A stretch of 62,047 nt of DNA, taken from NCBI RefSeq assembly GCF_000836725.1, contig NZ_JXTH01000009.1, positions 1 to 62,047 of the forward strand, in the 5' to 3' direction. Source of the stretch: Anoxybacillus thermarum. GTDB taxonomy: Bacteria; Bacillota; Bacilli; Bacillales; Anoxybacillaceae. Positions 33,889-45,549 of this stretch are shown here, in pieces. Positions within the stretch are counted from its first letter, which is position 1. Every line of letters begins with the position of its first letter. A program made the translations under genes and the position numbers. A model generated the notes under the pieces. The model was given only the letters and a program-made list of their open reading frames with translations, was not told the DNA's origin and ran no database searches.

Positions 33889-35862
33889 GTGAGCACATTT
33901 CAATTAGTATCCGCTTATGAGCCGCGTGGCGATCAGCCGAAAGCGATTGCGGAGCTTGTCAAAGGCATTCAGCAAGGAAAAAAGCATCAAACGTTGCTTG
34001 GGGCAACAGGAACAGGAAAAACGTTTACGATTTCAAACGTCATTCAACAAGTGAACAAACCGACGCTAGTGATCGCCCATAATAAAACGTTAGCGGGTCA
34101 GTTATATAGCGAGTTTAAGCAATTTTTCCCGAACAACGCTGTTGAATATTTTGTTAGCTACTACGATTATTATCAGCCGGAAGCGTACGTGCCACAAACG
34201 GATACGTACATTGAAAAAGATGCGAGCATTAACGATGAAATTGATAAATTGCGCCATTCCGCGACGTCTGCGTTATTTGAACGGCGAGACGTCATTATTA
34301 TCGCAAGCGTTTCATGCATTTACGGTCTAGGTTCGCCGGAAGAATATCGTGAACTCGTCGTTTCGCTTCGCGTCGGTATGGAGATGGAGCGCGATCATTT
34401 GCTTCGTCGGCTTGTCGACATTCAATACGAACGAAACGATATTGATTTTCGTCGTGGGACGTTTCGGGTGCGCGGAGATGTCATTGAAATTTTCCCAGCT
34501 TCTCGCGATGAACATTGTATTCGCATTGAATTTTTTGGTGATGAAATTGAGCGTATTCGCGAAGTAGATGCGTTGACGGGACATGTGATGGCGGAACGAG
34601 AACATGTGGCAATTTTTCCAGCTTCTCACTTTGTTACGCGCGAAGAAAAAATGAAACTGGCGATTGAAAATATTGAAAAAGAACTAGAAGAGCGGCTTAG
34701 CGAACTGCGTGAGCAAGGAAAATTGCTTGAAGCGCAACGGCTAGAACAGCGGACGCGCTACGATATTGAAATGATGAAAGAAATGGGCTTTTGTTCAGGG
34801 ATTGAAAACTATTCGCGCCATTTAACGTTGCGACCGCCTGGTTCGACGCCTTATACATTATTAGATTATTTTCCTGACGACTTTTTAATTGTCATTGATG
34901 AATCGCATGTGACACTGCCGCAAATTCGTGGCATGTATAACGGCGACAAAGCGAGAAAAGAAGTGCTTGTCGAACATGGCTTCCGCTTGCCGTCGGCGTT
35001 AGATAACCGTCCGCTCACGTTTGAAGAATTCGAACAAAAAGTAAATCAAGTCATTTACGTCTCTGCGACACCGGGTCCGTACGAGTTGGAACATTGTCCA
35101 GAAGTCGTCGAGCAAATTATTCGTCCGACCGGATTGTTAGACCCGACCATTGACGTGAGACCAATCGCAGGACAAATCGACGATTTAGTCGATGAAATTC
35201 AAAAGCGAATCGCTTGCAATGAACGAACGCTCGTGACGACGTTGACGAAAAAAATGGCAGAAGACTTAACCGATTATTTAAAAGATATCGGCATTCAAGT
35301 CGCTTATTTGCATTCGGAAATTAAAACGCTTGAGCGCATTGAAATTATTCGCGATTTACGATTAGGTAAATATGATGTGCTCGTCGGCATTAACTTATTG
35401 CGAGAAGGGCTTGATATTCCAGAAGTGTCGCTTGTCGCGATTTTAGATGCGGATAAAGAAGGATTTTTACGTTCTGAGCGTTCGCTAATCCAAACGATTG
35501 GACGGGCGGCGCGCAATGCAAACGGCCACGTCATTATGTATGCAGATACGATCACGAAATCGATGGAAATCGCGATTAACGAAACGAAGCGGCGTCGCGC
35601 CATTCAAGAAGCGTACAATCGCGAGCATGGCATCGTGCCAAAAACGATTCAAAAAGACATTCCAGATGTCATTCGTGCGACGTTCGCCGCAGAAGAAAAA
35701 GAAACGTATGAAACAAAAGACGTTCGCTATTTATCGAAAGAAGAACGTATTGCGCTCATCGCCAAACTTGAACAAGAAATGAAAGAGGCAGCGAAAGCTC
35801 TTCATTTTGAACGTGCTGCTGAGCTGCGTGATCTCATTTTAGAATTGAAAGCTGAGGTGTAA
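33889..35862 (+). CDS. uvrB: UvrABC system protein B
   Basis: 657 residues from GTG 33889, RBS GTGGAGGGA. UvrB verifies damage in nucleotide excision repair. Walker [15 protein letters not shown], the beta-hairpin region [32 protein letters not shown], the helicase motif [12 protein letters not shown], and the C-terminal UVR domain ([20 protein letters not shown]) that contacts UvrC. Normal length; followed by uvrA after three bases. Confidence 0.98.
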   Translation: MSTFQLVSAYEPRGDQPKAIAELVKGIQQGKKHQTLLGATGTGKTFTISNVIQQVNKPTLVIAHNKTLAGQLYSEFKQFFPNNAVEYFVSYYDYYQPEAYVPQTDTYIEKDASINDEIDKLRHSATSALFERRDVIIIASVSCIYGLGSPEEYRELVVSLRVGMEMERDHLLRRLVDIQYERNDIDFRRGTFRVRGDVIEIFPASRDEHCIRIEFFGDEIERIREVDALTGHVMAEREHVAIFPASHFVTREEKMKLAIENIEKELEERLSELREQGKLLEAQRLEQRTRYDIEMMKEMGFCSGIENYSRHLTLRPPGSTPYTLLDYFPDDFLIVIDESHVTLPQIRGMYNGDKARKEVLVEHGFRLPSALDNRPLTFEEFEQKVNQVIYVSATPGPYELEHCPEVVEQIIRPTGLLDPTIDVRPIAGQIDDLVDEIQKRIACNERTLVTTLTKKMAEDLTDYLKDIGIQVAYLHSEIKTLERIEIIRDLRLGKYDVLVGINLLREGLDIPEVSLVAILDADKEGFLRSERSLIQTIGRAARNANGHVIMYADTITKSMEIAINETKRRRAIQEAYNREHGIVPKTIQKDIPDVIRATFAAEEKETYETKDVRYLSKEERIALIAKLEQEMKEAAKALHFERAAELRDLILELKAEV

Positions 35863-35865
35863 CAG

Positions 35866-38718
35866 ATGGATCATATTGTTGTGAAAGGAGCGCGAGCCCA
35901 CAATTTAAAAAATATTGACGTCGTTATTCCGCGCAACAAACTTGTTGTGTTGACCGGGTTATCTGGCTCTGGAAAATCATCGCTTGCGTTTGACACGATT
36001 TATGCGGAAGGACAACGGCGCTATGTCGAGTCGTTGTCAGCATACGCTCGCCAATTTTTAGGACAAATGGACAAACCAGACGTCGATTCAATTGAAGGGC
36101 TGTCACCTGCCATTTCAATTGACCAAAAAACGACGAGCCGCAATCCGCGTTCCACAGTCGGAACGGTGACGGAAATTTACGATTATTTACGTCTATTGTT
36201 TGCGCGCATCGGCCGTCCTGTTTGCCCAACGCACGGCATTGAAATTACGTCACAAACGATTGAACAAATGGTTGACCGCCTTATGCAATATCCGGAGCGG
36301 ACAAAGATGCAAATATTAGCCCCGATCGTTTCCGGACGAAAAGGGACGCATGTAAAAACGTTAGAAGAAATAAAAAAACAAGGGTATGTGCGCGTTCGCG
36401 TCGACGGAGAGTTGCGTGACGTATCGGAAGACATCGTGCTTGAAAAAAATAAAAAACATTCGATTGAAGTCGTCGTAGATCGCATTGTGATGAAAGAAGG
36501 CATTCAGTTGCGTCTTGCCGATTCGCTTGAAACGGCGTTAAAGCTTGCAGAAGGCAAAGTGCTCGTCGATGTGATCGGACAAGAAGAATTGTTGTTTAGT
36601 GAACATCATGCTTGTCCACATTGCGGTTTTTCAATCGGTGAACTAGAGCCGCGCCTATTTTCATTTAACAGCCCGTACGGTGCATGTCCGTCGTGCGACG
36701 GATTAGGGGCAAAACTTGAAGTGGATCTCGATTTAGTCATTCCTAATAAAGAGCTGACGCTTCGTGAACATGCGCTCGCGCCATGGGAACCGCAAAGCTC
36801 GCAATATTATCCGCAATTGTTAGAAACGGTATGTCGACATTACGGCATCGATATGGACGTACCTGTAAAACAGTTGCCGAAAGAACAGCTCGATCTTTTA
36901 TTGTACGGATCGAATGGGGAAAAAATATATTTTCGTTATGAAAACGACTTCGGTCATGTGCGTGAAACGTATGTGGAATTTGAAGGAGTCGTTCGCAATG
37001 TTGAACGCCGTTACCGTGAAACGACGTCCGATTACGTGCGGGAGCAAATGGAAAAATATATGACCGAACAGCCGTGTCCGACGTGTCATGGCAATCGTTT
37101 GAAAAAGGAAAGTTTAGCTGTGTTCGTTGGCGGCAAACATATTGGCGAAGTGACAGCGATGTCGGTGAACGAAGCGTTAACGTTTTTTGAAACGCTTCAC
37201 CTAACGGAAAAAGAGCAAAAAATCGCCCATTTAATTTTACGTGAAATTGTTGAACGGCTTGGCTTTTTAAAAAACGTCGGACTTGATTATTTGACGTTGC
37301 ATCGGGCTGCAGGAACGCTTTCCGGAGGCGAGGCGCAACGCATTCGACTAGCGACGCAAATTGGCTCGCGCTTAACCGGTGTATTATACGTGTTAGACGA
37401 ACCGTCTATCGGACTTCATCAGCGCGATAACGATCGGTTAATTGCGACATTGCAAAGCATGCGCGATTTAGGGAACACGCTCATTGTCGTGGAGCACGAT
37501 GAAGATACGATGCTTGCGGCGGACTATTTAATTGACATCGGGCCGGGAGCCGGGGCACACGGCGGACAAGTTGTTGCCGCTGGAACACCGGAAGAAGTAA
37601 TGAACGATTCGCATTCATTAACGGGTCAATATTTATCAGGGAAAAAATTTATTCCGCTGCCGATTGAACGGAGAAAGCCAGACGGTCGTTGGCTTGAAGT
37701 GATCGGAGCGCGAGAAAACAACTTGAAAAACGTCGATGTTCGCATTCCGCTCGGACTGTTTGTTGCAGTGACTGGAGTATCAGGTTCAGGAAAAAGCACG
37801 CTCATTAATGAAATTTTGCATAAGGCGTTAGCGCAAAAACTACATCATGCGAAAGTGAAGCCGGGAGAACATACAGACATTCGTGGCATCGACTATTTAG
37901 ATAAAGTGATCGACATTGATCAGTCGCCAATTGGGCGTACTCCGCGCTCGAACCCTGCGACATATACAGGCGTCTTTGATGATATTCGCGATTTGTTTGC
38001 GACGACGAATGAAGCGAAAATGCGCGGATATCAAAAAGGTCGGTTTAGTTTCAATGTAAAAGGCGGCCGTTGTGAAGCGTGCCGCGGGGATGGAATTATT
38101 AAAATTGAAATGCATTTTTTGCCTGATGTGTACGTGCCGTGTGAAGTATGTCACGGGAAACGGTATAACCGCGAAACGTTGGAAGTGAAATATAAAGATA
38201 AAAACATTGCGGAAGTGCTTGATATGACAGTCGAAGAGGCGTTGACGTTTTTTGAAAATATCCCGAAAATTAAACGAAAGCTACAAACACTTTACGATGT
38301 CGGGCTTGGCTACATGCAACTCGGGCAGCCGGCTACGACGCTTTCTGGAGGCGAGGCGCAACGGGTGAAGTTAGCATCTGAATTGCATCGTCGTTCAACA
38401 GGAAGAACGTTATACATTTTAGACGAACCGACAACGGGTTTGCATGTTGATGATATTGCCCGTTTATTAAACGTGTTGCAGCGGCTTGTTGAACAAGGGG
38501 ATACGGTGCTTGTCATCGAACATAATTTAGATGTCATTAAAACGGCAGATTATATTATCGATCTCGGACCAGAAGGTGGAGATGGCGGCGGACAAATCGT
38601 TGCGGCAGGTACGCCAGAACAAGTTGCACAAATAGAGCAATCATATACAGGGCGGTATTTACAACCGATTTTACAACGCGACCGCGAACGAATGCGTAAA
38701 CGTATGCCGAGCGTATAA
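35866..38718 (+). CDS. uvrA: UvrABC system protein A
   Basis: 950 residues, with RBS GAGGTG before ATG 35866. Two ABC-type ATPase modules: Walker [16 protein letters not shown] and [13 protein letters not shown], signatures [17 protein letters not shown] and [15 protein letters not shown]. Zinc-finger cysteines are intact (CPHCG with CPSCDG, and CEACRGDG with CEVCHGKRY). It forms the damage-sensing UvrA2 dimer that loads UvrB. Confidence 0.98.
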   Translation: MDHIVVKGARAHNLKNIDVVIPRNKLVVLTGLSGSGKSSLAFDTIYAEGQRRYVESLSAYARQFLGQMDKPDVDSIEGLSPAISIDQKTTSRNPRSTVGTVTEIYDYLRLLFARIGRPVCPTHGIEITSQTIEQMVDRLMQYPERTKMQILAPIVSGRKGTHVKTLEEIKKQGYVRVRVDGELRDVSEDIVLEKNKKHSIEVVVDRIVMKEGIQLRLADSLETALKLAEGKVLVDVIGQEELLFSEHHACPHCGFSIGELEPRLFSFNSPYGACPSCDGLGAKLEVDLDLVIPNKELTLREHALAPWEPQSSQYYPQLLETVCRHYGIDMDVPVKQLPKEQLDLLLYGSNGEKIYFRYENDFGHVRETYVEFEGVVRNVERRYRETTSDYVREQMEKYMTEQPCPTCHGNRLKKESLAVFVGGKHIGEVTAMSVNEALTFFETLHLTEKEQKIAHLILREIVERLGFLKNVGLDYLTLHRAAGTLSGGEAQRIRLATQIGSRLTGVLYVLDEPSIGLHQRDNDRLIATLQSMRDLGNTLIVVEHDEDTMLAADYLIDIGPGAGAHGGQVVAAGTPEEVMNDSHSLTGQYLSGKKFIPLPIERRKPDGRWLEVIGARENNLKNVDVRIPLGLFVAVTGVSGSGKSTLINEILHKALAQKLHHAKVKPGEHTDIRGIDYLDKVIDIDQSPIGRTPRSNPATYTGVFDDIRDLFATTNEAKMRGYQKGRFSFNVKGGRCEACRGDGIIKIEMHFLPDVYVPCEVCHGKRYNRETLEVKYKDKNIAEVLDMTVEEALTFFENIPKIKRKLQTLYDVGLGYMQLGQPATTLSGGEAQRVKLASELHRRSTGRTLYILDEPTTGLHVDDIARLLNVLQRLVEQGDTVLVIEHNLDVIKTADYIIDLGPEGGDGGGQIVAAGTPEQVAQIEQSYTGRYLQPILQRDRERMRKRMPSV

Positions 38719-38734
38719 TGCGCTCGGTTTTTTT
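38707..38734 (+). terminator. rho-independent terminator after uvrA
   Basis: CCGAGCG (38707-38713) and CGCTCGG (38721-38727), then seven T; the stem includes the uvrA stop region. Confidence 0.85.
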
Positions 38735-38794
38735 ATATGAAACTTTCTTTTCCATCAATCGTATGTATAAGTAAAGAGGGAGGAGAGGATATAG

Positions 38795-39124
38795 ATGGAA
38801 GGAAATAAATTGCTTGCGGCGTTATGTTATTTTAGTGTATTTTTTGCTCCGTTTTTATTTCCGATTATTGTTTATTTTGTCACAAAACATGAACGAGTAA
38901 AAGAGCATGCGAAAAAATCATTATTGTCCCATCTCATTCCTATTGCGATTGCAATGGCGGCTTTTGGATTGTTTTTTATATTCGCGATCGTTGGGATAGA
39001 CGGATGGATTGGTCTTCCATTTATCGGAGTGGTAGTTGGCGGCATTGTACATGTTGTTGTGATCGTTTGGAATATTATAAAAGGTATACAAGTGATACAG
39101 GAAGCGGGAGGGGTATATGAGTGA
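38795..39124 (+). CDS. DUF4870-like small membrane protein
   Basis: 109 residues with three hydrophobic segments (LAALCYFSVFFAPFLFPIIV, LIPIAIAMAAFGLFFIFAIV, FIGVVVGGIVHVVVIVW) and a short basic loop KHERVKEHAKKSLLSH typical of DUF4870 proteins. RBS GGGAGGAGAGG. It forms a tight operon with the PspC-like and YvlD-like genes, overlapping the next start. In B. subtilis the yvl genes respond to cell-envelope stress; the same is plausible here but no operator was identified. Confidence 0.75.
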   Translation: MEGNKLLAALCYFSVFFAPFLFPIIVYFVTKHERVKEHAKKSLLSHLIPIAIAMAAFGLFFIFAIVGIDGWIGLPFIGVVVGGIVHVVVIVWNIIKGIQVIQEAGGVYE

Positions 39125-39318
39125 AAAAACTTGTTCGGCTTCGTCATCATCGCATGGTTGCGGGCGTGTTGAGCGGATTAGCAGCTTACATGAACATGGA
39201 TGCAACCGTCGTTCGTTTATTGTTTGTCGCTTTATTATTGATTACGGGCTTCATGCCATTTGCGATTTTATATGCGCTTGCAGTGTTAATTATTCCAAGT
39301 GAGGAGAACATCGTATGA
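39121..39318 (+). CDS. yvlC: PspC-domain membrane protein
   Basis: 65 residues from GTG 39121, overlapping the previous stop. A complete PspC domain: KLVRLRHHRMVAGVLSGLAA, YMNMDATVVRLLFVALLL, and a second membrane segment ALAVLIIPSEEN. PspC proteins take part in phage-shock/envelope-stress responses. Size and context equal B. subtilis YvlC. Confidence 0.87.
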   Translation: MKKLVRLRHHRMVAGVLSGLAAYMNMDATVVRLLFVALLLITGFMPFAILYALAVLIIPSEENIV

Positions 39319-39659
39319 GATGGGTTGCACATATCGCAATCAACGCTGTTTTATTGCTGGCGCTAGCCGGATATTTTGACTCCATTTATTTATCGAGCGT
39401 TGGGGCGGCGCTCGTTGCCAGTGTCCTTTTGTCTTTTCTCAATACGTTCGTTCGACCGCTACTTATTTTACTGACGCTTCCTGTTACTGTATTGACGTTT
39501 GGATTGTTTTTGTTCGTCATTAACGCAATCACATTAGCGATGACAGCATGGCTCATGGGAAGTTCGTTTCAAATTGGTGGTTTTCGTGCCGCATTATTTG
39601 CGTCGCTTGCTATTTCGCTGTTTCACTTAATCATTGAGTCGGTGCGAAAAGAAAAGTAA
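39315..39659 (+). CDS. yvlD: YvlD-like phage-holin-family membrane protein
   Basis: 114 residues, four hydrophobic segments (HIAINAVLLLALAGYF, VGAALVASVLLSFLNTFVRP, LLILLTLPVTVLTFGLFLFV, AALFASLAISLFHLIIE). The motif NTFVRPLLILLTLPVTVLTF is characteristic of the family. ATG 39315 overlaps the yvlC stop. Despite the domain name it is a chromosomal membrane protein, not a prophage holin. Confidence 0.87.
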   Translation: MRWVAHIAINAVLLLALAGYFDSIYLSSVGAALVASVLLSFLNTFVRPLLILLTLPVTVLTFGLFLFVINAITLAMTAWLMGSSFQIGGFRAALFASLAISLFHLIIESVRKEK

Positions 39660-39694
39660 AACGTTCCGCTTCGTGCGTGAGCGTTTTTATTTTT
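39659..39694 (+). terminator. possible imperfect terminator after yvlD
   Basis: AACGTTCCGC can pair imperfectly with GTGCGTGAGCGTT across a short loop, followed by a T-rich tract (TTTTTATTTTT). Confidence 0.45.
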
Positions 39695-39738
39695 ACGTGA
39701 AAGTGTTACAATGAGAAAAGAAAGAAGGAGGGGTTCAT

Positions 39739-40674
39739 ATGCCGAAAGTGCGGACAAAAGATTTAATTGATGAGTTTCAATTTGAGCTTGTCAGCGGGGC
39801 GGAAGGGATTCATCGCCCGATTACAACGAGTGATTTATCTCGTCCGGGCATTGAAATGGCCGGCTATTTTGCATATTATCCAGCGGAACGTGTACAATTG
39901 CTCGGCATGACAGAACTGTCTTTTTTTGAACGATTAACACCTGTAGAAAAGCGATTGCGCATGGAAAAGTTATGTACCGATATTACCCCTGCGATTATTG
40001 TCTCACGCGGATTAGAAGTGCCAAAAGAACTGATTGAAGCATCGGAAAAAAAAGAAGTGCCGGTGATGCGTTCGACGATGAAAACGACGCGGCTCGCTAG
40101 CCGTCTGACAAACTATTTAGAAAGTAAGTTAGCACCGACGACCGCTGTGCACGGTGTGCTCGTTGATGTGTACGGTGTCGGCGTGCTCATTACAGGAAAA
40201 AGCGGTGTCGGAAAGAGTGAAACGGCGCTTGAGCTCGTGAAGCGCGGACATCGCCTCGTGGCAGATGATTGCGTCGAAATTCGCCAAGAAGATGAAAACT
40301 TATTGATTGGTAGCGCACCAGAGCTCATTGAACATTTACTTGAAATTCGCGGACTTGGCATCATTAACGTCATGACGCTATTTGGAGCAGGAGCGGTGCG
40401 CCCGCATAAACGTATTTCGCTCATCATTGATTTAGAATTATGGGATCCAAACAAACAATACGATCGTCTCGGTCTTGAAGAGGAAAAGGTAAAAATTATT
40501 GATACGGACGTGACGAAATTGACGATCCCTGTTCGTCCGGGACGAAATTTAGCGGTCATTATTGAAGTGGCGGCGATGAATTTCCGTCTAAAACGGATGG
40601 GCGTGAATGCGGCGGAAGAATTTTCTGCACGCTTGGCAGATGCGATTGGCGATGCGGAACATGATTATGAATGA
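39739..40674 (+). CDS. hprK: HPr kinase/phosphorylase
   Basis: 311 residues, RBS AAGGAGGGG. The bifunctional enzyme phosphorylates or dephosphorylates Ser46 of HPr and Crh for carbon catabolite repression. The C-terminal catalytic domain has the Walker A loop [18 protein letters not shown] with HRLVADD, and the signature around [17 protein letters not shown]. Its partner protein Crh is encoded at 56250. Start of the hprK-lgt-yvoD-ppaX-yvoF operon. Confidence 0.97.
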   Translation: MPKVRTKDLIDEFQFELVSGAEGIHRPITTSDLSRPGIEMAGYFAYYPAERVQLLGMTELSFFERLTPVEKRLRMEKLCTDITPAIIVSRGLEVPKELIEASEKKEVPVMRSTMKTTRLASRLTNYLESKLAPTTAVHGVLVDVYGVGVLITGKSGVGKSETALELVKRGHRLVADDCVEIRQEDENLLIGSAPELIEHLLEIRGLGIINVMTLFGAGAVRPHKRISLIIDLELWDPNKQYDRLGLEEEKVKIIDTDVTKLTIPVRPGRNLAVIIEVAAMNFRLKRMGVNAAEEFSARLADAIGDAEHDYE

Positions 40675-40694
40675 GAGGATGAGAGGGAATGTTC

Positions 40695-41498
40695 ATGCAT
40701 ATTGAACCGCTCGATCGCGTTTTTTTTCAGCTCGGTCCAATTACAATTTATTGGTACGGCGTCATTATTGCGACGGGTGTATTGCTTGGTCTTTGGCTAG
40801 CTACGCGAGAAAGTGAGCGGCTAGGTATACGAAAAGAAACGTTTGTTGATCTTGTATTAATTGCTGTGCCGATTGCGATTTTATGCGCACGTGCGTATTA
40901 CGTTATTTTTCAATGGGACTACTATTCCAAACATATAAGTGAAATTCCACAAATTTGGCACGGTGGCTTGGCCATTCATGGTGGTTTAATTGGTGCAATT
41001 GTGACGGGCATCGTTTTTGCGAAAAAGCGAAAATTGTCGTTTTGGAAATTAGCTGATATTGCGGCACCGAGCATTATTTTAGGGCAGGCGATCGGGCGTT
41101 GGGGCAACTTTATGAACCAAGAGGCGCACGGGGGGCCTGTGTCGCGTGCGTTTTTGGAAAGCTTGCATTTGCCGGACTGGATCATTAATCAAATGTACAT
41201 ACAAGGGCAATATTACCATCCGACATTTTTATATGAATCATTATGGAACGTGCTCGGCTTTCTCGTTTTGCTTGCGTTGCGCAGAAGAAATTTAAGGCGG
41301 GGAGAGTTATTTTTTGCGTATATCATTTGGTATTCAATCGGGCGCTTTTTCATTGAAGGATTGCGCACAGATAGCTTAATGTTGACAGAAACAATTCGCA
41401 TGGCGCAGTTTATTTCATTGTTGCTTATTGCATTTGCGGTTGGAATGATCGTTTTGCGCCGCATGCGAGGTTTAGCAAACGAGCGGTATAACGATTAA
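40695..41498 (+). CDS. lgt: prolipoprotein diacylglyceryl transferase
   Basis: 267 residues from ATG 40695; the RBS GAGAGGG at 40681-40687 is too close for ATG 40689. Lgt attaches diacylglycerol to the lipobox Cys, for example of CccB. Polytopic, with the family signature [34 protein letters not shown] and [12 protein letters not shown]. Located in the cytoplasmic membrane. Confidence 0.96.
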   Translation: MHIEPLDRVFFQLGPITIYWYGVIIATGVLLGLWLATRESERLGIRKETFVDLVLIAVPIAILCARAYYVIFQWDYYSKHISEIPQIWHGGLAIHGGLIGAIVTGIVFAKKRKLSFWKLADIAAPSIILGQAIGRWGNFMNQEAHGGPVSRAFLESLHLPDWIINQMYIQGQYYHPTFLYESLWNVLGFLVLLALRRRNLRRGELFFAYIIWYSIGRFFIEGLRTDSLMLTETIRMAQFISLLLIAFAVGMIVLRRMRGLANERYND

Positions 41499-41519
41499 AC
41501 GAAGGGAGGGAAGGCGGTC

Positions 41520-42455
41520 ATGTTGCGAAGGGGTTTGTTTGTTGGATTGAAAACGACATGGACGCTCGGAAAAGTCATTTTTCCAATTACCGTCATTGTG
41601 ACGTTGCTACAATATTCCCCCGTTTTGCCTTGGGTGACAAATGGTTTGACGCCAATGATGCGCTGGATCGGTTTGCCGGGGGATGCCGCGCTCGTTTTAG
41701 TGCTCGGCAATTTTTTAAATTTATACGCTGGCATTGGTGCGATGTTAACGATGGATTTGACAGTGAAAGAAGTGTTTATTTTAGCTGTTATGTTGTCGTT
41801 TTCGCACAATATGCTCGTTGAGTCTGCCGTTGCCGCGCAAGTAGGTGTTCGTGTTTGGTGGACGGTTGCGGTTCGCGTCGGGTTAGCGTTTAGTGCTGCT
41901 TGGCTCATTCACGTCTTTTGGGATGGTGGGCAACAAATGGCGAAATACGGACTTGTACCGCAGGCTTCAACAACGCCGAATACGTGGGGGGAAATTGCTT
42001 GGACAGGAATCGAAAAAGCGTTATACGGCATTGGACAGCTTGCGTTAATCATTATTCCGTTGATGATTGCCATTCAAGTGTTAAAAGAATTAAAGTGGCT
42101 TGATACGTTTTCGAAATGGTTATCACCGTTTGCGCGCCTGCTCGGCATTCGTGAAAATGCATCGCTGACGATGGCGGCAGGTTTATTGTTTGGGCTAGCT
42201 TATGGCGCGGGCGTGATGATTCAAGCGGTAAAAGAAGATGGAGTGTCTAAAAAAGATTTAACGTTAACGTTTTTATTTCTAGTAGCGTGCCATGCGGTTG
42301 TAGAAGATACGCTATTGTTTGTGCCGCTTGGCATTCCCGTCTGGCCACTTCTTGTCATTCGGCTCGTCACAGCTATTTTATTAACGGCTGCACTTAGTTT
42401 TATTTGGAATCAAATCGAACATCGAAAAAGAAGGGAAGCAACGTATGAATATTAA
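41520..42455 (+). CDS. yvoD: nucleoside-recognition (Gate) domain membrane protein
   Basis: 311 residues, eight or so hydrophobic segments, two Gate-like repeats ([40 protein letters not shown]). RBS GAAGGGAGGGAAGG. Family members resemble SpmA/SpmB and nucleoside transporters, but the substrate is unknown. Position between lgt and ppaX equals B. subtilis yvoD. The 3' end overlaps ppaX by 11 bases. Confidence 0.88.
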   Translation: MLRRGLFVGLKTTWTLGKVIFPITVIVTLLQYSPVLPWVTNGLTPMMRWIGLPGDAALVLVLGNFLNLYAGIGAMLTMDLTVKEVFILAVMLSFSHNMLVESAVAAQVGVRVWWTVAVRVGLAFSAAWLIHVFWDGGQQMAKYGLVPQASTTPNTWGEIAWTGIEKALYGIGQLALIIIPLMIAIQVLKELKWLDTFSKWLSPFARLLGIRENASLTMAAGLLFGLAYGAGVMIQAVKEDGVSKKDLTLTFLFLVACHAVVEDTLLFVPLGIPVWPLLVIRLVTAILLTAALSFIWNQIEHRKRREATYEY

Positions 42456-43101
42456 TACGATTTTGTTTGACTTAGATGGAACGCTTATTAATACGAATGA
42501 CTTAATTATTGAATCATTTTTGCATACGCTCAACCACTACTATCCAAATCAATATACGCGCGAAGATGTGCTCGCTTTTATTGGCCCGCCGTTGCGTGAT
42601 ACGTTTGAAGCGATCGATCCAGAGCGCGTCGATGAAATGATTGAAACGTATCGAGCGTTTAACCATGCCCATCATGATGCGTTAGTGAAAGAATATGAAA
42701 CGGTATATGATACGGTACAAACGTTACACGAACAAGGGTTTAAACTCGGCATTGTGACGACGAAAATTCGTCATACGGTCAATATGGGATTGAAGTTAAC
42801 AAAGTTAGATTCGTTTTTCCAATGCATCATTACGCTTGATGACGTTGAGCATGCGAAACCGCATCCGGAACCGATTGAAAAAGCGCTCGCTTGTTTACAA
42901 GCAAAGCCGGAAGAAACGTTAATGGTTGGGGATAACCACCATGACATTTTAGCAGGAAAACATGCGGGGACAAAAACGGCAGGGGTGGCTTGGACGATTA
43001 AAGGACGCGAGCATTTAGCGAAATATGAGCCGGATTTTATGCTTGAGAAAATGAGCGATTTACTAAGTATTTTAGGGGTGACTGGCGTTGAGAAAAACTG
43101 A
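42445..43101 (+). CDS. ppaX: pyrophosphatase PpaX
   Basis: 218 residues of the HAD superfamily. The nucleophile motif is [15 protein letters not shown], with motif [13 protein letters not shown] and motif [17 protein letters not shown]. PpaX hydrolyses the pyrophosphate made when HprK dephosphorylates P-Ser-HPr, which explains its place in the hprK operon. The start ATG 42445 has RBS AGAAGGGAAG within yvoD. Confidence 0.93.
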   Translation: MNINTILFDLDGTLINTNDLIIESFLHTLNHYYPNQYTREDVLAFIGPPLRDTFEAIDPERVDEMIETYRAFNHAHHDALVKEYETVYDTVQTLHEQGFKLGIVTTKIRHTVNMGLKLTKLDSFFQCIITLDDVEHAKPHPEPIEKALACLQAKPEETLMVGDNHHDILAGKHAGTKTAGVAWTIKGREHLAKYEPDFMLEKMSDLLSILGVTGVEKN

Positions 43102-43576
43102 ACGCCATGCTGTACAAGGGGCAAACTCTTTATGGCAACTATATCGAACTGTTTCGTTTTGGAAAGTATTGAAAAATGTCATCGTCATTTTCATCGGGCG
43201 GTATACTCCTTTTTTTCCGCTGAAAAACTGGTTGTATCGCACGTTTTTACGCATGAAAATCGGCGAACATGCGGCGCTCGCATTCATGGTGATGCCAGAT
43301 ATTTTGTTCCCAGAAAAAATTCGCATTGGCAATAACACAATTATCGGCTATAATACAACGATTTTAGCGCATGAATATTTAGTGAACGAGTATCGGCTTG
43401 GAGACGTCATCATCGGCAACGATGTCATGATTGGAGCTAATACAACCATTTTGCCGGGTGTCACGATCGGGGATCGTGCCGTTGTTTCCGCAGGTACGCT
43501 CGTACATCGCGATGTGCCAGCCGGTGCATTTGTTGGTGGCAATCCGATGCAAATCATTCGTCTTAGCGAACGCTAA
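43088..43576 (+). CDS. yvoF: hexapeptide-repeat acyltransferase
   Basis: 162 residues from TTG 43088 (RBS AGGGGTGA). Left-handed beta-helix repeats ([49 protein letters not shown]) and the closing [10 protein letters not shown] are typical of the maltose/galactoside acetyltransferase family. The acceptor is unknown. Last gene of the hprK operon, as in B. subtilis. Confidence 0.88.
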   Translation: MRKTERHAVQGANSLWQLYRTVSFWKVLKNVIVIFIGRYTPFFPLKNWLYRTFLRMKIGEHAALAFMVMPDILFPEKIRIGNNTIIGYNTTILAHEYLVNEYRLGDVIIGNDVMIGANTTILPGVTIGDRAVVSAGTLVHRDVPAGAFVGGNPMQIIRLSER

Positions 43577-43588
43577 GGCGTTTTTTTT
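43562..43588 (+). terminator. rho-independent terminator after yvoF
   Basis: Short stem AACGC (43569-43573) with GCGTT (43578-43582), or the alternative CTTAGCG/CGCTAAG (43562-43577), followed by eight T. Confidence 0.7.
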
Positions 43589-43628
43589 ATTAAATAGAAA
43601 GGATTCAAGTCGAAAAAGATCGAATGAG

Positions 43629-43669
43629 TTTGTAGTTGACGAAACAAAAAACAGGGAGTAAACTACAAA
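43629..43669 (+). promoter_or_regulatory. his operon promoter framed by a 9-base inverted repeat
   Basis: TTGACG (43636-43641), 17-base spacer, TAAACT (43659-43664). A perfect inverted repeat, TTTGTAGTT (43629-43637) and AACTACAAA (43661-43669), overlaps both hexamers, as an operator would. Confidence 0.65.
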
Positions 43670-43677
43670 TAACAATC

Positions 43678-43712
43678 TTTACTTTGCTAATATATTAGCG
43701 AACTAAAGTAAA
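43678..43712 (+). promoter_or_regulatory. nested palindromes in the his leader, candidate operator
   Basis: A perfect 14-base palindrome GCTAATATATTAGC (43686-43699) lies inside a second inverted repeat, TTTACTTT (43678-43685) with AAAGTAAA (43705-43712). It is 18 bases before the hisZ start. A TrpR-like histidine repressor (HisR/YerC type) is a possible binder; no T-box features are seen. Confidence 0.5.
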
Positions 43713-43729
43713 AGAAGGACGGGACGAAA

Positions 43730-44908
43730 ATGAGAGTATTTATGTTTGAAAAGCCGCTCGGCATGCGGGATACGTTGCCGGATGTATATAAAACAAAACG
43801 TGCGTTGCGCGAAGCGATGATGGAAGAAATCGAAACGTGGGGATATTCGTTTATTGAAACGCCAACGTTAGAATATGATGAAACGGTCGGGAAGGCATCG
43901 GCCATTTTAGATCAGCAACTATTTAAGTTGCTTGATCGTGAAGGACATACGCTCGTATTGCGTCCCGATATGACTGCTCCTATTGCTCGTTTAGCGGCCT
44001 CGAAGCTATATGAGGAAGGTTGTCCGCTCCGTTTAGCGTATGCGGCAAATGTGTTTCGCGCTCAACAGCGGGAAGGAGGGCGACCGGCAGAGTTTGAACA
44101 AGTGGGTGTGGAATACATCGGAGACGGTACGATGTATGCTGATGCGGAAGTCATTAGTTTAATGATTTTTGCGTTAAAGCGGGCCGGACTATGTGATTTT
44201 ACAGTAACGATTGGTCATATTGGTTACGTTGATGCGTTATTTTTTGATGTTTTGCGTCAAGAACAACGAGTAGAAACGTTGCGCCGCTTTTTATACGAAA
44301 AAAATTACGTCGGTTACCGAGAACATGTCAAGTCATTGTCGCTTTCTTCGATTGATCGCGATCGCCTTTTACGCCTTTTAACATTAAGGGGTGGAGGGGA
44401 AGTCATTGCAGAAGCAAAAACGTATGCCACGACAGAAGCAGAGCAGCGCGCTCTTGATGAATTAGAACAATTATGGACGTATGTTGACCAATATGGCGTT
44501 ACGGATATGGTGAAATTAGATATGAGCTTAGTGAGTCATATGAGCTACTATACTGGCGTTCTTTTTGAAGTGTACGCAAAAAATGTTGGATTTTTACTTG
44601 GAAATGGTGGACGATACGATGGATTGCTAGCGAAATTTCATCGCCCATCACCTGCGACTGGCTTTAGCGTGCGGCTCGATCGTCTGATGGAAGCGATTGG
44701 GGAGCAGCGTCGTACAGAAAAAACGACGTGCATCATTTTTAGTCAAGAACGTTTTGCTGAGGCGTATGCGAAAGCCACGGAAATGAGACAAAAAGGAGAA
44801 AACGTCGTATTGCAGCACGTCGCAGGCATTCAAAATATGGATCAATTTACGGCATCGTTTGATGATGTGGTGTATGTACTAGGGAAACGCGGAAAGGATG
44901 AACGATGA
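43730..44908 (+). CDS. hisZ: ATP phosphoribosyltransferase regulatory subunit
   Basis: 392 residues from ATG 43730 (RBS AGAAGGACGG; ATG 43742 is an alternative). It is a histidyl-tRNA synthetase paralogue: [25 protein letters not shown]-like [30 protein letters not shown], and the C-terminal [20 protein letters not shown]. It lacks an anticodon-binding domain. It joins short HisG to form the active, feedback-inhibited first enzyme of histidine synthesis. Confidence 0.95.
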   Translation: MRVFMFEKPLGMRDTLPDVYKTKRALREAMMEEIETWGYSFIETPTLEYDETVGKASAILDQQLFKLLDREGHTLVLRPDMTAPIARLAASKLYEEGCPLRLAYAANVFRAQQREGGRPAEFEQVGVEYIGDGTMYADAEVISLMIFALKRAGLCDFTVTIGHIGYVDALFFDVLRQEQRVETLRRFLYEKNYVGYREHVKSLSLSSIDRDRLLRLLTLRGGGEVIAEAKTYATTEAEQRALDELEQLWTYVDQYGVTDMVKLDMSLVSHMSYYTGVLFEVYAKNVGFLLGNGGRYDGLLAKFHRPSPATGFSVRLDRLMEAIGEQRRTEKTTCIIFSQERFAEAYAKATEMRQKGENVVLQHVAGIQNMDQFTASFDDVVYVLGKRGKDER

Positions 44909-45549
44909 TGCTGACAGTTGCAATGCCAAAAGGACGTATTTTTACGGAGGCGCTCGTACTGTTAAAACAAGCGGGCTACGACATTCCTGATGACTTAGAA
45001 CATTCACGAAAATTGATGATTGACGTTCCAAACGAACAGCTGCGCTTTATTTTAGCGAAGCCAATGGACGTAGTGACATACGTTGAACATGGGGTTGCCG
45101 ATGTCGGCATTGCTGGGAAAGATGTGCTTCTTGAGGAAGAACGAGATGTGTATGAAATGTTAGATTTGCGCATTAGTCCTTGTTATTTGGCGGTGGCAGG
45201 GTTGCCAAACACGTGCGTTCACCCGATCGCCCCAAGAGTCGCAACAAAGTATCCAAATATCGCATCGACATATTTTCGGGAACAAGGGGAACAAGTTGAA
45301 ATTATTAAACTAAATGGTTCTGTTGAATTAGCACCGCTCATCGGTTTAGCGGAACGAATTGTCGACATTGTTTCAACAGGGAGAACGTTAAAAGAAAACG
45401 GGCTTATTGAGCTCGAACGAATTGTTCATGTAACGTCGCGTTTTATTGTGAATCCGGTTAGTTATCGTATGCAAGATCGGGCGATTGAACATATGGTTGA
45501 TCGCTTAACATATGCGATTGAGAAAGCGGGGGAGAGCAATGAGAATTGA
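44905..45549 (+). CDS. hisG: ATP phosphoribosyltransferase, short catalytic form
   Basis: 214 residues; ATG 44905 or 44908, overlapping the hisZ stop. [19 protein letters not shown] starts the fold, with [20 protein letters not shown] and the phosphate loop [15 protein letters not shown]. The short form lacks the regulatory C-terminal domain, consistent with dependence on HisZ. Confidence 0.97.
   Translation: MMLTVAMPKGRIFTEALVLLKQAGYDIPDDLEHSRKLMIDVPNEQLRFILAKPMDVVTYVEHGVADVGIAGKDVLLEEERDVYEMLDLRISPCYLAVAGLPNTCVHPIAPRVATKYPNIASTYFREQGEQVEIIKLNGSVELAPLIGLAERIVDIVSTGRTLKENGLIELERIVHVTSRFIVNPVSYRMQDRAIEHMVDRLTYAIEKAGESNEN

Noticed and set aside
39315-39659. Prophage holin
   Set aside because: The domain name suggests phage, but it lies in a yvlCD-type chromosomal operon without other phage genes.
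43589-43729. T-box or histidine attenuator before hisZ
   Set aside because: The leader is too short, lacks a T-box sequence and His codon leader peptide, and shows operator-like palindromes instead.
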